Shown: positions 1-11,792, counted from the first letter of the stretch. The stretch: DNA of 64,000 bases from Thauera aromatica_A (GCF_023093595.1 NZ_JALLIK010000110.1:62001-126000), one strand, 5' to 3'. Numbers and translations: made by a program. Notes: generated by a model from the sequence alone, not told the origin.

Positions 1-425
1 GACAGGCTGGTGAGCTCCCAGAACACCAGCAGCAGCAGGATGTTGTCCGACAGCACGATCCCCACCATCGCCCCCTGGAACAACAGCAGGTAGCTGTAGA
101 ACGTCCCCATCGGGTCGTCCTTGGCGAGGTAGAAGCGGGCATAGACGATGATCAGCAGGCCGATGCCCAGGATCAGCCCGGCGAAGAAGAAGCCCAGCCC
201 GTCGAGGAAGAAGTTCGCCTGCAGGCCGAGCGCGGGCAGCCAGTTCCAGCCCGCACGCACGACTTCGCCGCGGAACACCGCCGGCGCGTGCGAGAGCAGC
301 AGGGCGAAGGCGAGCAAGCTGAACGTGAATGCGGAGAGCACGCAGGCGTTGCGCCCGGCACGGATCATCAGCGCCGGGAGCAGCGCGCCGATCAGGGGCA
401 ACAGCACGATCAGGACAAGGCTCAT
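1..425 (-). CDS. mrpA: Mrp-type Na+/H+ antiporter subunit A, N-terminal part (runs off window start)
   Basis: The reverse strand is open from an ATG at 425 to the window edge, giving about 141 residues of an integral membrane protein. The N-terminus is a hydrophobic helix (MSLVLIVLLPLIGALLP), followed by a second helix and then a segment reading FFLDGLGFFFAGLILGIGLL. The stretch GTFYSYLLLFQGAMVGIVLS and the following DNILLLLVFWELTSL match the conserved proton-channel core of MrpA/PhaA, which is related to NuoL. Such subunits work in a multi-subunit cation/proton antiporter in the inner membrane, and the rest of the gene and its partners would lie before position 1. It is transcribed away from the IclR gene. 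No strong ribosome binding site is visible. NuoL or a hydrogenase-linked NuoL homologue is the main alternative. Confidence 0.8.
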   Translation of the reverse strand, partial: MSLVLIVLLPLIGALLPALMIRAGRNACVLSAFTFSLLAFALLLSHAPAVFRGEVVRAGWNWLPALGLQANFFLDGLGFFFAGLILGIGLLIIVYARFYLAKDDPMGTFYSYLLLFQGAMVGIVLSDNILLLLVFWELTSL

Positions 426-641
426 CGATCAGTCCGCCGGCGCCGGGCGGCGCCGATAGGTTGGATGGCGGGCGACGGCCACGCCCGCCCGGGCGAAAAG
501 GACAGACTGCGGCCGCGAAGATTCGGCAGAGTATATCGTCGTCAGCGCCGCACTCACTACACGGCAATGCATTTCACTAGGCGAAATCGACCCGGGCGGT
601 TACCATCCTGGTTCACCACCACCCGAGTCAGCGCCACCGCC
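426..641. promoter_or_regulatory. Divergent intergenic region with ATTTC-N7-GAAAT palindrome
   Basis: The region lies between two divergent genes (antiporter on minus, IclR regulator on plus). It contains an inverted repeat with 5-bp arms ATTTC (571-575) and GAAAT (583-587). A TATACT hexamer on the minus strand (535-530) could be a -10 element for the antiporter gene, but I see no good -35. IclR regulators often bind such short palindromes near their own gene, so autoregulation is possible. This is a weak prediction. Confidence 0.3.
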
Positions 642-1445
642 GTGCCCACGCCGAAGAACGATCCCGCCCCGCCTGCCAGCGAAGCCAAGAACCCGATCCA
701 GGTCATCGACCGGATGATGAAGCTGCTCGAGGTGCTGGCCCAGCATGCCGACCCCGTGCCCTTGAAGCAGCTCGCGCTCGAGACCGGGCTGCATCCTTCC
801 ACCGCGCACCGCATCCTGGGGGCGATGACCCAGAGCGGCTTCGTCGAGCGTTCGGACGCCGGAGTCTATCGGCTCGGCATCCGCCTGCTCGAACTGGGCA
901 GCCTGGTGAAGTCGCGCATTTCGCTGCGCGAGACGGCGATGCCGCTGATGCTCAGGCTGCACGCGGCGACCGGCGAGAGCGTCAACCTGGGGATCCGCGA
1001 CGGCGACGAGATCGTCTATGTCGAGCGCACCTCGAGCGGACGCTCTTCGGTGCGCGTGGTGCACATCGTCGGCGCGCGCGCACCGCTGCACACCACCGCC
1101 ACCGGCAAGCTGTTCCTGGTCGAGGACGGGCTCGAGCGCATCCGCGACTATGCCCGCCGCACCGGCCTGCCCGCGTCCACGGCGGCCTCGATCACATCCC
1201 TGCCCGCGCTGGAAAAGGAGCTCGACCGCGTCCGCCGCCATGGCGTCGCCTTCGACCTTGATGAAGTGGAACCGGGAGTGCGCTGCATCGGCGCCGGCAT
1301 CCACGACGATTCCGGCGCGCTGGTCGCCGGCCTGTCGCTGTCGACCCCGTCGGAGCGCTTCAACCCGGAGTGGGCGCCCCTCGTGCGCGAGACTGCGGAC
1401 GAGATTTCCCGCGCCCTGGGCTACGTACCGCCGCGCGCCGGCTGA
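642..1445 (+). CDS. IclR-family transcriptional regulator
   Basis: From the GTG at 642 the product is 267 residues, the usual length for IclR proteins. The N-terminal winged helix-turn-helix is visible around residues 25-85 (LKQLALETGLHPSTAHRIL, then GFVERSDAGVYRLG). The C-terminal effector domain follows (GARAPLHTTATGKLFL, DLDEVEPGVRCIGAGI). In-frame upstream codons would allow an ATG start at 567, but that adds an unusual Arg-rich leader and would place the ATTTC/GAAAT palindrome inside the gene, so GTG 642 is preferred. Family members sense small acids, often aromatic. It converges on iorB and could control iorBA or the divergent antiporter gene; neither is proven. Confidence 0.85.
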   Translation: MPTPKNDPAPPASEAKNPIQVIDRMMKLLEVLAQHADPVPLKQLALETGLHPSTAHRILGAMTQSGFVERSDAGVYRLGIRLLELGSLVKSRISLRETAMPLMLRLHAATGESVNLGIRDGDEIVYVERTSSGRSSVRVVHIVGARAPLHTTATGKLFLVEDGLERIRDYARRTGLPASTAASITSLPALEKELDRVRRHGVAFDLDEVEPGVRCIGAGIHDDSGALVAGLSLSTPSERFNPEWAPLVRETADEISRALGYVPPRAG

Positions 1446-1498
1446 GCCGGCGCCGCGGCGCGGGCGGAGAGGCGGCTTCGCGCGCCGGAGCTGCGGCC

Positions 1499-2104
1499 TC
1501 AGGCGGCGGCGCCGATCCCGGCAACCGCGGCGCGGCCGAGCTCGAAGGCCTGGCGGTTGAGGTCGACGAGCGCCGGCTTGCGCACGCCGAAGCGCGCCAG
1601 CACCGCGTTGCGCAGCACGTCGGCGGGAAAGGGCAGGCGGTCGGACATCGCCCCCAGCATCACGGTGTTGCCCAGGCGGATGTTGCCCAGCTGGAACGCG
1701 AGCGCGCTGGCATCGAAGTCGTACACTTCGACTCCCAGAGCGCGCATTTCGGCGATCGGATCAGCCGGGTAGTCGTAGAGGCCGATGGTGACGACCGGCG
1801 GCACGAACCGCCCCTGGTTGACCAGGGCGACGCCGCCCGGCTTCAACATGTGGGACCAGCGCAAGGCTTCGGCGGCCTCGAAGCCGACCAGCAGGTCGGC
1901 CTCTCCGGGCACGATCTGCGGCGACAGCACCTGCGGGCCGAAGCGCAGGTGCGAAGTCACCACGCCGCCGCGCTGGCTCATGCCCGCGACTTCGGTCTTC
2001 TTGACGTCGAAACCGAGCGACAGCGCCGCCTCGGCGAGGATTTCGGTGGCGGTCATCACGCCCTGGCCGCCGATGCCGCAAACCGCGATGTTGGTGATGG
2101 TCAT
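1499..2104 (-). CDS. iorB: Indolepyruvate ferredoxin oxidoreductase, beta subunit
   Basis: This 201-residue protein is the gamma-type subunit of the 2-oxoacid:ferredoxin oxidoreductase superfamily. The glycine-rich GIGGQGV motif is at residues 10-16, and the typical TEVAGMSQRGGVVTSHLRFG segment follows near residue 40. With IorA it forms the cytoplasmic, oxygen-sensitive enzyme that oxidatively decarboxylates arylpyruvates (indolepyruvate, phenylpyruvate) to aryl-acetyl-CoA with ferredoxin as acceptor. The gene starts 10 bases after the iorA stop, so the two are surely cotranscribed. In anaerobic aromatic degraders such a pair is linked to phenylalanine breakdown through phenylacetyl-CoA; the exact substrate here is inferred. 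The C-terminus is Ala/Gly-rich and otherwise normal. Confidence 0.92.
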   Translation of the reverse strand: MTITNIAVCGIGGQGVMTATEILAEAALSLGFDVKKTEVAGMSQRGGVVTSHLRFGPQVLSPQIVPGEADLLVGFEAAEALRWSHMLKPGGVALVNQGRFVPPVVTIGLYDYPADPIAEMRALGVEVYDFDASALAFQLGNIRLGNTVMLGAMSDRLPFPADVLRNAVLARFGVRKPALVDLNRQAFELGRAAVAGIGAAA

Positions 2105-2114
2105 GGTCGGTTCC

Positions 2115-3983
2115 TCAGATCTTCGCGTGCAGGAATTTCACCGGATGCTCGGGCGCGGCATGGACGATCGCCTCCGGCGCGCAGGGCTGCACGCACAGGC
2201 CGCAACCGGTACATGCCGAAGTCTCGATGCGGGTGAAGGCGAGTTCGACTTCCTTGCCGGAGGGCTTCACTTCCTTCGCCCGGCGGGTGACGTGGATCGC
2301 CGGACAGCCGACGTCGAGGCAGTTGCCGCAGCCGGTGCACTGGTCAGCGATGACCTTGTAGGGCTGGGCCGGCTGGTAGTCGTCGATGAGCACGCACGGG
2401 CGGTTGGTGATGATCACCGAGGGCTCGCGGACCTTGGTCTCCTCGCGCAGCGTCTTGAACAGCACCGGCAGCTGGTAGGGGTCGAGCACATGGATGCGCT
2501 CCTTGTTCACCCCCAGGGCTTCGCACAGCTTGGCGAAGTCGATGCGCGGCACCGTCTCGCCGTGGATGTCGCGGCCGGTGCCCGGGTTGTCCTGGCCGCC
2601 GGTCATGCCGACCGCGCGGTTGTCGAGCAGCAGGACGGTGACGTTGCCCCGGTTCCAGGTGATGTCGAGCAGGCCCTGCATGCCCATGTGCATGAAGGTC
2701 GAGTCGCCGATCACGGCGACCACGGACTTCTTCGCGTCGGCTTCGCCGCGGCCCTTGTCCATGCCCAACGCCACCCCCATCGACGCTCCCATCGAGATGC
2801 AGGTGTCGAGCGCATTCCAGGGCTGGCCGGCCCCCAGGGTGTAGCAGCCGATGTCGCCCGAGATGGTGATGTTGCGCAGCTGGGCGAGGGTGTAGTAGAT
2901 GCCCAGGTGCGGACAGGCGACGCACATCGTCGGCGGGCGCGGGAACACCTGCTGCGGCGCCAGGTGTGCCTTCGCCGGCACGGGTTCGCCGAGCAGGCGG
3001 GCGACCGCCGGTTTGAGCACGTCGGGCGAAAGTTCGCCGACCCGGGGCAGCGTGTCCTTGCCGGAACAGGCGATGCCCGCGGCGCGCAGCTCGTTTTCGA
3101 CCAGCGCCTCGGTCTCTTCGACGACGAGGAGCTGGTCCACGCCGGCGGCCAGTTCGCGCACGCGCTCGAGCGGCAGCGGATAGGACTGGCCGAGCTTGAA
3201 CACCGGTGCGGCGGGGAAGGCTTCGCGCACGTGCATGAACGCCGGCCCGGAAACGACGAAGCCGATGCGGTGGTCCTCACCCGGCAGCAGCGCGTTGAAC
3301 GCGCTCTCCATGCTCGCGGCACGCAGCGCCTCTTCGCGCTCATGCATCCGCGCCACGCGCGGCTTGGCGTTGCCGGGCACCATCACCCAGCGCTGGGGGT
3401 CCTTGACGAAGCCGCCCGGTTCGTGGGTTTCGCGCTCGCCCGGCATCACCCGCCCCTTGACGTGGCAGATGCGGGTGGTCAGGCGCAGGATCGCGGGGCA
3501 GCGAAAGCGCTCCGACACCGCGAACGCCGCGCGCGTCATGTCGTACGACTCCTGCGCATCGGCCGGCTCGAACAGCGGCAGATGGGCGAAACGCGCCCAG
3601 AAGCGCGAATCCTGCTCGTTCTGCGACGAGGACATGCCGACGTCGTCGGCCACGGCAATCACCAGGCCACCTTCGGTGCCGGTGACGGTCATCGTCATCA
3701 GCGCATCGGCGGCGACGTTGAGACCGACGTGCTTCATCGCGCAGAACGCGCGCGCACCCACCATGGAGGCGCCGAGCGCCACTTCGAGCGAGACCTTCTC
3801 GTTGATCGACCACTCAGTGTACAGGTCCGGATAGCGCGCGAGCACTTCCAGGATCTCAGTCGACGGCGTCCCCGGATAGGCGGCGGCGACGCGGCAGCCG
3901 GCGTCGCGCACGGCGAGCGCGACGGCGTCGTTACCGGACAGGAACAAGCGGCTCGGAGCCGGTTCGGGGAGGGCTGCACCCAT
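2115..3983 (-). CDS. iorA: Indolepyruvate ferredoxin oxidoreductase, alpha subunit
   Basis: This 622-residue protein has the IorA order: pyrimidine-binding domain (AYPGTPSTEILEVLARYPD near residue 36), central domain, TPP-binding domain with GDSTFMHMG near residue 425 and the matching LLLDN, then two C-terminal iron-sulfur motifs. The first is CTGCGNCLDVGC at about 549 and the second CTGCGLCVQPCAP at about 591. The subunit binds thiamine diphosphate and two [4Fe-4S] clusters and catalyses CoA-dependent decarboxylation of arylpyruvates. An AGAGGA ribosome binding site precedes ATG 3983. The upstream region carries a predicted FNR box at 4054-4067, which fits an oxygen-labile enzyme. Confidence in the family is high; substrate preference is inferred. 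Confidence 0.95.
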   Translation of the reverse strand: MGAALPEPAPSRLFLSGNDAVALAVRDAGCRVAAAYPGTPSTEILEVLARYPDLYTEWSINEKVSLEVALGASMVGARAFCAMKHVGLNVAADALMTMTVTGTEGGLVIAVADDVGMSSSQNEQDSRFWARFAHLPLFEPADAQESYDMTRAAFAVSERFRCPAILRLTTRICHVKGRVMPGERETHEPGGFVKDPQRWVMVPGNAKPRVARMHEREEALRAASMESAFNALLPGEDHRIGFVVSGPAFMHVREAFPAAPVFKLGQSYPLPLERVRELAAGVDQLLVVEETEALVENELRAAGIACSGKDTLPRVGELSPDVLKPAVARLLGEPVPAKAHLAPQQVFPRPPTMCVACPHLGIYYTLAQLRNITISGDIGCYTLGAGQPWNALDTCISMGASMGVALGMDKGRGEADAKKSVVAVIGDSTFMHMGMQGLLDITWNRGNVTVLLLDNRAVGMTGGQDNPGTGRDIHGETVPRIDFAKLCEALGVNKERIHVLDPYQLPVLFKTLREETKVREPSVIITNRPCVLIDDYQPAQPYKVIADQCTGCGNCLDVGCPAIHVTRRAKEVKPSGKEVELAFTRIETSACTGCGLCVQPCAPEAIVHAAPEHPVKFLHAKI

Positions 3984-4025
3984 GGAAGCTTCCTCTCGTC
4001 AGTCGTTTCGTAAATCGAGCCCGCG

Positions 4026-4067
4026 AGTCTAGTCGGCACGTCCGTGCCCCCGATTGATCTTGGTCAA
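4026..4067 (-). promoter_or_regulatory. Predicted class II FNR/Anr-dependent promoter of iorAB
   Basis: On the minus strand a box reading TTGACCAAGATCAA (4067-4054) matches the FNR consensus TTGAT-N4-ATCAA at nine of ten specific positions. A TAGACT hexamer at 4031-4026 can serve as -10, placing the start near 4019. The centre of the box (4060.5) then lies at -41.5, exactly the class II activator position. The leader to the iorA ATG would be about 36 bases. No -35 is needed in this architecture. This is a sequence prediction; no fnr gene is in the window. Confidence 0.55.
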
Positions 4068-4087
4068 CCGGGGGCACGGACGTGCCG
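4034..4087. repeat. Perfect 19-bp inverted repeat enclosing the FNR box
   Basis: Arms at 4034-4052 (CGGCACGTCCGTGCCCCCG) and 4069-4087 are exact reverse complements, separated by 16 bases that themselves contain the TTGAT...GTCAA palindrome. The whole structure could fold into an almost continuous hairpin. It sits between the pbpG stop (4162) and the iorA start (3983). No T-run follows on the minus strand, so it is not a typical intrinsic terminator, though it may still end or stabilise pbpG transcripts. Confidence 0.8.
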
Positions 4088-4161
4088 GCTGGCGGGGTCC
4101 CTGAAGCGAGGAGGAAGTGGCGGGCCGCAGCCCCGGCGCCCGTCCTGCGCGCCGGCACGGG

Positions 4162-5253
4162 CTAGCCGCCGGAGACGTGTGGCGCCGACGCCAGGCGCTG
4201 GGGCAGCATGTGCTCGAGCCACTTGCGCACACGCTTGGCATCGGCGGTGCGGGTATAGCGCCCGGCCGAGTCCATCAGCACCATCACCACCGGCTGCTGG
4301 TGCAGCCAGGTCTGCATGACCAGGCAGCGGCCGGCCTCGGAAATGTAGCCGGTCTTCGAGACGCTGATCGCCCATTCCGGGCTCTTCACCAGCGCGTTCG
4401 TATTGCCGAAGCGCATCGAATGCCCGCGCACGTCGACGTAGCGCTCGGGGGCGGTGGAAAACTCGCGGATCAGGGCGTAGGACGAAGCCGCGGACACCAG
4501 CCGGGCAAGGTCGCGCGGACTGGAGACGTTGGCCGGGTTGAGTCCGGTGCTGTCGCTGAAGCGGGTGCTCCACAGCCCGAGCAGGCGGGCCTTGACGTTC
4601 ATCGCTTCGATGAAGGCGCGCTCACCACCCGGGTAGTTGCGTGCCAGCGCGGACGCGGCGCGGTTTTCCGACGACATCAGCGCCAGGTTCAGCATTTCCT
4701 CGCGCGTCAGCGCGGTGCCGAGCGACAGTCGCGAGCCGGTGCCCTTCAGGTGGTCGATGTCCTCGGCGGTAACGGTCAGACGCTCGGACAGGCTCTGCCC
4801 GGCATCGAGCACCACCATCGCGGTCATCAGCTTGGTGATCGAGGCGATCGGCAACACGGCGCCGGCATTGCGCTCGAGCAGCACCTCGCCGGTGTTCTGG
4901 TTGACGACGTAGAAGGCGCTCGAGCCCAGTGCCGGCAGCGCGTCGGTTGCGTCGCCGGCAGCGCTTTCCGGATCCACGGCCGCAGCCGCCGGAGCCGCGA
5001 TCATGGTTTTCTTCGCTGCGACCCGCACGGCCGCGGACTTCGTCGCCGCGGATTTCGTCGCCTTCGCCCTGGACTTCTTCTTGGTCACGGCGCGCTTCGG
5101 CGCCGGCTTGGCCGCATTCGATTTGGCGCTTTTTTTTGCAACAACCTGCTTGCTCGTCGGCGCACTGCTGGCGCCGGTCGATGCGGCATCGACCGCCCCG
5201 GTCTGGAGCGCGAACAGCGCTGCGAACGCAGCGCCGAGAATTCTGAGCCTCAT
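4162..5253 (-). CDS. pbpG: D-alanyl-D-alanine endopeptidase (PBP7/8 type) with lysine-rich linker
   Basis: The 363-residue product begins with a signal peptide (MRLRILGAAFAALFALQTGAVDA). All three penicillin-binding motifs of the S11 family are visible: SITK at 138-141, SEN at 195-197 and KTG at 300-302. Such enzymes act in the periplasm, cleaving DD-crosslinks in peptidoglycan. The unusual part is residues 35-82, an Ala/Lys-rich linker with roughly a third basic residues, resembling histone H1-like or AlgP-like tails; most PBP7 proteins lack it. The gene stands alone between maeB and iorA, all on the minus strand. The upstream region (5254-5370) is strikingly AT-rich for this genome and probably carries the promoter. 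Confidence 0.9.
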   Translation of the reverse strand: MRLRILGAAFAALFALQTGAVDAASTGASSAPTSKQVVAKKSAKSNAAKPAPKRAVTKKKSRAKATKSAATKSAAVRVAAKKTMIAAPAAAAVDPESAAGDATDALPALGSSAFYVVNQNTGEVLLERNAGAVLPIASITKLMTAMVVLDAGQSLSERLTVTAEDIDHLKGTGSRLSLGTALTREEMLNLALMSSENRAASALARNYPGGERAFIEAMNVKARLLGLWSTRFSDSTGLNPANVSSPRDLARLVSAASSYALIREFSTAPERYVDVRGHSMRFGNTNALVKSPEWAISVSKTGYISEAGRCLVMQTWLHQQPVVMVLMDSAGRYTRTADAKRVRKWLEHMLPQRLASAPHVSGG

Positions 5254-5374
5254 GGTCGGCAGCCCGGTGAAGGATTGCGAAATGTTTGTATTTAAAAATA
5301 AGCAGATACAAATTTATTTTCAAGTATTTTCGAAATCTGCCGGGAAATTCTCCCACATTCCGCTCCACCCTGCT

Positions 5375-5409
5375 CCGGCGCACATCGAAAATACTTCGAT
5401 ATGCGCCGG
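5375..5409. terminator. Hairpin after maeB
   Basis: Arms of 15 bases at 5375-5389 (CCGGCGCACATCGAA) and 5395-5409 (TTCGATATGCGCCGG) pair with one mismatch around a 5-base loop, starting 12 bases past the maeB stop. No T-tract follows on the minus strand, so this is a stem-loop that may mark the 3' end rather than a textbook intrinsic terminator. Confidence 0.5.
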
Positions 5410-5420
5410 GCGCAGAGGGC

Positions 5421-7694
<2,274 letters not shown>

Positions 7695-8095
7695 GAGTGT
7701 CCTCCCGTCTCGTCGTTGGAGTGCGGCACGCCGGAAGTGGAAGCTGCCGCGCCGGCGGAGGCGCAGTCCGGATCCCGGTTGCGCCAGGCTGCAAAGGATA
7801 ACGCGGATCCGGTCTCTTCCGCATTACGAAAAACAAAATTGCGATGTGAAAACAACCCGTTTCAGTTTCATACAGAATCTGATCGACGATCGTCGCCCCG
7901 CCATTCATCGAAGCCTTCCGGTCATGGCATAATGTCGGGCTTTCGCCGATTGCGGTTTACCCTCGGGGCCGCCGCGGTCGCGTAAACGGGCGCCGCCGCG
8001 CCCGTGCAGCCCGCCGGCCAGGCGGCCTCCTCCTGCAGCGCTGGCCGACCGACGGGGATGGTTTTGCACCACAGCACACGGGAGAGCTGTAAATC
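7695..8095. promoter_or_regulatory. maeB-pckG divergent intergenic region
   Basis: This 401-base gap holds no convincing gene. It contains an AT-rich patch around 7825-7880 and a CATAAT hexamer at 7928-7933 that could be a -10 for pckG, with only a poor TTCATC 18 bases upstream. A long GC-rich leader follows (about 8000-8080), ending in CGGGAGAG just before the pckG ATG as ribosome binding site. No convincing operator was recognised. Confidence 0.4.
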
Positions 8096-9943
<1,848 letters not shown>

Positions 9944-9966
9944 TCCGCACCCGCAGCGCAACCACC

Positions 9967-9994
9967 GAAAAAGCGCCGCATGCGGCGCTTTTTC
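9967..9994. terminator. Bidirectional intrinsic terminator between pckG and the transglycosylase gene
   Basis: A perfect palindrome with a GCGCCGCA/TGCGGCGC core flanked by A5 on the left and T5 on the right. The T-run follows the stem on either strand, so it can end both the pckG transcript (plus) and the convergent transglycosylase transcript (minus). Confidence 0.9.
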
Positions 9995-10034
9995 AATTCC
10001 GCGCGAGGCGGCAGACGGCACTACGCCAGCAGAA

Positions 10035-10835
10035 TCAGCTCGCCTGCCCGGCCTCGCCGCGTGCTCCGGCGCTGCGCCCGGCGATCGTCATCAAACGCTT
10101 TTTCAGCGCCATGACCTTGCGCGTGTAGCGCGCATTCGGGTCCTTGAGGGCGCCGTTGTAGTACTGCAGCGCGCGCTGCATGCTGCCGTAGCGCTGCAAG
10201 CCCTCATGCAGCACGAGGGTACCGACGCGCACATTCACTTTCGGGTCGAACAAGGCGTTCTTGCCGCGCTGCGGGCCGATCTTGTCCTGATGGTAGCGCG
10301 GGATCACCTGCATCAGCCCCTGCGCCCCCATGTTGCTGACCGCGCGCGGATCGAAGCTCGATTCAACCGCCATGATCGCGACGATCAGCAAGGGATCGAA
10401 GCCGAGTTCCTGCGCCGAGGTCTCGGCTGCGACCAGCGCGGGCACGAGGGCGGTTTCGGAAACCCGGTAGGTGTCGGTGATCCAGTCGCGGACCCTGGCC
10501 ATTTCGGCCGAAAGATCATCGGCTTCGCGCGCGAAGGGATCGGCCGCCAGCGCATCGAGCCCCCGCACCCGGATCAACGAGCGCTCCGCGCCTGCCGCCT
10601 GGACCGGAGCGACCGCCAGCGGGCCGACGGCGCTCATCGGCGCCGCGCGCTCGGCTCGCACCGGCGCCGCCTCCGCAAAGGCCACGGGGAATTGTACGCG
10701 CGCCGCGGCATCGTCCCAGCTAGTCACCTGCGCCATGCCCAGCAGGCCGAAAGAAAGAACTGCGGCGTGCGCCATGCCGAGCATGGCGCTGCCCGTTTCA
10801 CGGGCGAGCGTATCGAATCGAGTTGCGTGTTTCAT
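10035..10835 (-). CDS. Lytic transglycosylase, SLT domain
   Basis: The start is set at ATG 10835 (MKHATRF) because GGAGG lies seven bases before it; an in-frame ATG at 10847 overlaps that ribosome binding site and lacks one of its own. The product is 266 residues. A hydrophobic segment near the N-terminus (GSAMLGMAHAAVLSFGLLGMA) is a probable signal or anchor. The SLT domain spans about 140-250, with the catalytic glutamate E158 in IMAVESSFDP, then SNMGAQGLMQVIP and ALQYYNGAL. It cleaves glycan strands of peptidoglycan in the periplasm. A near-consensus sigma-70 promoter lies about 280 bases upstream, giving a long leader. The AmpD-type gene upstream on the same strand fits muropeptide recycling. 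Confidence 0.88.
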   Translation of the reverse strand: MKHATRFDTLARETGSAMLGMAHAAVLSFGLLGMAQVTSWDDAAARVQFPVAFAEAAPVRAERAAPMSAVGPLAVAPVQAAGAERSLIRVRGLDALAADPFAREADDLSAEMARVRDWITDTYRVSETALVPALVAAETSAQELGFDPLLIVAIMAVESSFDPRAVSNMGAQGLMQVIPRYHQDKIGPQRGKNALFDPKVNVRVGTLVLHEGLQRYGSMQRALQYYNGALKDPNARYTRKVMALKKRLMTIAGRSAGARGEAGQAS

Positions 10836-11121
10836 GGTGTCCTCCATGCTGTGGCCGGAGCCGCCGCCTGAGGAGCCTCCCGTATCGGGGGATCCGGATC
10901 GCCCTGCGCGGTAGGCAGGGCAAGCGCCCTGCGGCGGATGGGCCGCAGTGGCGGGCAGACATGCTCGGTCGCCAGTAGGTGTTCAAGTCGATCGCCGCAA
11001 CCAGACGATGGACCCCGCGGTGCGTGCGTCCATGAAACTGCGTCTCCCCCTGCGGGAAAGGCGCCGCACCGTAAAGAATGAAAAGGCCGGAATAAAAATG
11101 CTGCATAGCAGCAGGAGGCGG

Positions 11122-11150
11122 ATTTTATTTTCCTCCAACCATTTTGTCAA
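11122..11150 (-). promoter_or_regulatory. Sigma-70 promoter for the transglycosylase gene
   Basis: On the minus strand TTGACA (11150-11145), a spacer of 17 bases and TAAAAT (11127-11122) form a near-consensus promoter, unusually good for this GC-rich DNA. The start would be near 11115, giving a leader of about 280 bases. Confidence 0.65.
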
Positions 11151-11184
11151 AACATATCGCACGCCAACAAACATATCGCACGCC
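11150..11184. repeat. Tandem 16-bp direct repeat abutting the -35 element
   Basis: AAACATATCGCACGCC occurs twice without a mismatch, at 11150-11165 and 11169-11184, with a period of 19. The first copy begins within the -35 element of the predicted transglycosylase promoter, so the pair would occupy about -36 to -70. This is a position typical for an activator that binds direct repeats. Confidence 0.75.
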
Positions 11185-11189
11185 GCCGG

Positions 11190-11792
11190 CTAGCGCCGCC
11201 GCAGCGTCCGCCCGAGCCTCGCCCAGTCGAAGCAAGGGCCGGGGTCGCTCTTGCGGCCAGGCGCGATGTCCGAATGCCCGACCACCGCCTCGACCGGGTA
11301 GCGCCGGCACAGTATCCGGAGCAGATCGGCCAGGCGCCGGTACTGCGCCGGCTCGAAAGGCCGGGTATCGCAGCCTTCGAGTTCGATGCCGACGGAAAAA
11401 TCGTTGCAGCGCTCACGCCCTGCCCAGCACGACACGCCCGCATGCCAGGCACGCAGGTCGGGATCGACGAACTCGATCAGGCCGCCGTCACGACGGATGA
11501 AGTAATGCGCCGACACTCGCAGATCGTGGATCGCGGCGTAATAAGGATGGGCACCGGGGTCGAGCGTATTGGTAAACAGCTGCTCGACTCCGGGGCCGCC
11601 GAACTCGTCGGGCGGCAGGCTGATCGCGTGGATCACGATCAGGCGGACGGTTTCGCCCTCGGGGCGCGCATCGCGGTTGGGCGAATCGATCCGGCGCCAC
11701 CCGCGGGCGGCGTCGCGGCGAGGCCCCGGATCATGCCCGGGCAGAGGCAGCGGGACCCGCGAGCGCACCCCGCCGAGCGGTTTTTCGATCAC
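11190..11792 (-). CDS. ampD: N-acetylmuramoyl-L-alanine amidase, AmpD type
   Basis: The start is placed at GTG 11792, nine bases after GGAGG; longer in-frame extensions run into the neighbouring promoter and have no family likeness. This gives 200 residues, close to AmpD. Amidase_2 features are visible: the first zinc histidine in LIVIHAISLPP, then HYFIRRDG, VGIELEG, and the second histidine and aspartate in VVGHSDIAPGRKSDPGPCF. No signal peptide is present, so it should act in the cytoplasm on recycled 1,6-anhydro-muropeptides, splitting the lactyl-peptide bond. In many bacteria AmpD controls beta-lactamase induction through muropeptide levels; no ampC or ampR is in this window. Confidence 0.9.
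   Translation of the reverse strand: MIEKPLGGVRSRVPLPLPGHDPGPRRDAARGWRRIDSPNRDARPEGETVRLIVIHAISLPPDEFGGPGVEQLFTNTLDPGAHPYYAAIHDLRVSAHYFIRRDGGLIEFVDPDLRAWHAGVSCWAGRERCNDFSVGIELEGCDTRPFEPAQYRRLADLLRILCRRYPVEAVVGHSDIAPGRKSDPGPCFDWARLGRTLRRR

Larger units (their letters stand above)
10836..11189. other. 354-base gap: long leader of the transglycosylase gene
   Basis: No gene is supported here. The right end holds the promoter and tandem repeats described separately. A small stem TGCTGC / GCAGCA (11099-11113) followed on the minus strand by TTTTT lies just after the predicted start site. A second GC-rich stem is formed around 10900-10935 (CGCCCTGC with GCAGGGC). I could not match the leader to a riboswitch class I know. 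Confidence 0.5.

Noticed and set aside
4034..4087. Long inverted repeat as an intrinsic terminator of pbpG
   Set aside because: No T-run follows on the minus strand, and its loop carries a well placed FNR box; a regulatory role explains it better.
5035..5115. Lysine/alanine codon repeats in pbpG as a tandem DNA repeat
   Set aside because: The repetition is in amino-acid composition; the DNA has no regular period.
7932..7985. A 17-codon frame (MSGFRRLRFTLGAAAVA) in the pckG leader
   Set aside because: There is no good ribosome binding site and no regulatory amino-acid run or attenuator structure, so a leader peptide cannot be supported.
10983..11174. A 63-codon minus-strand frame with a hydrophobic segment
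   Set aside because: It overlaps the predicted promoter and tandem repeats and lacks a ribosome binding site at its ATG.
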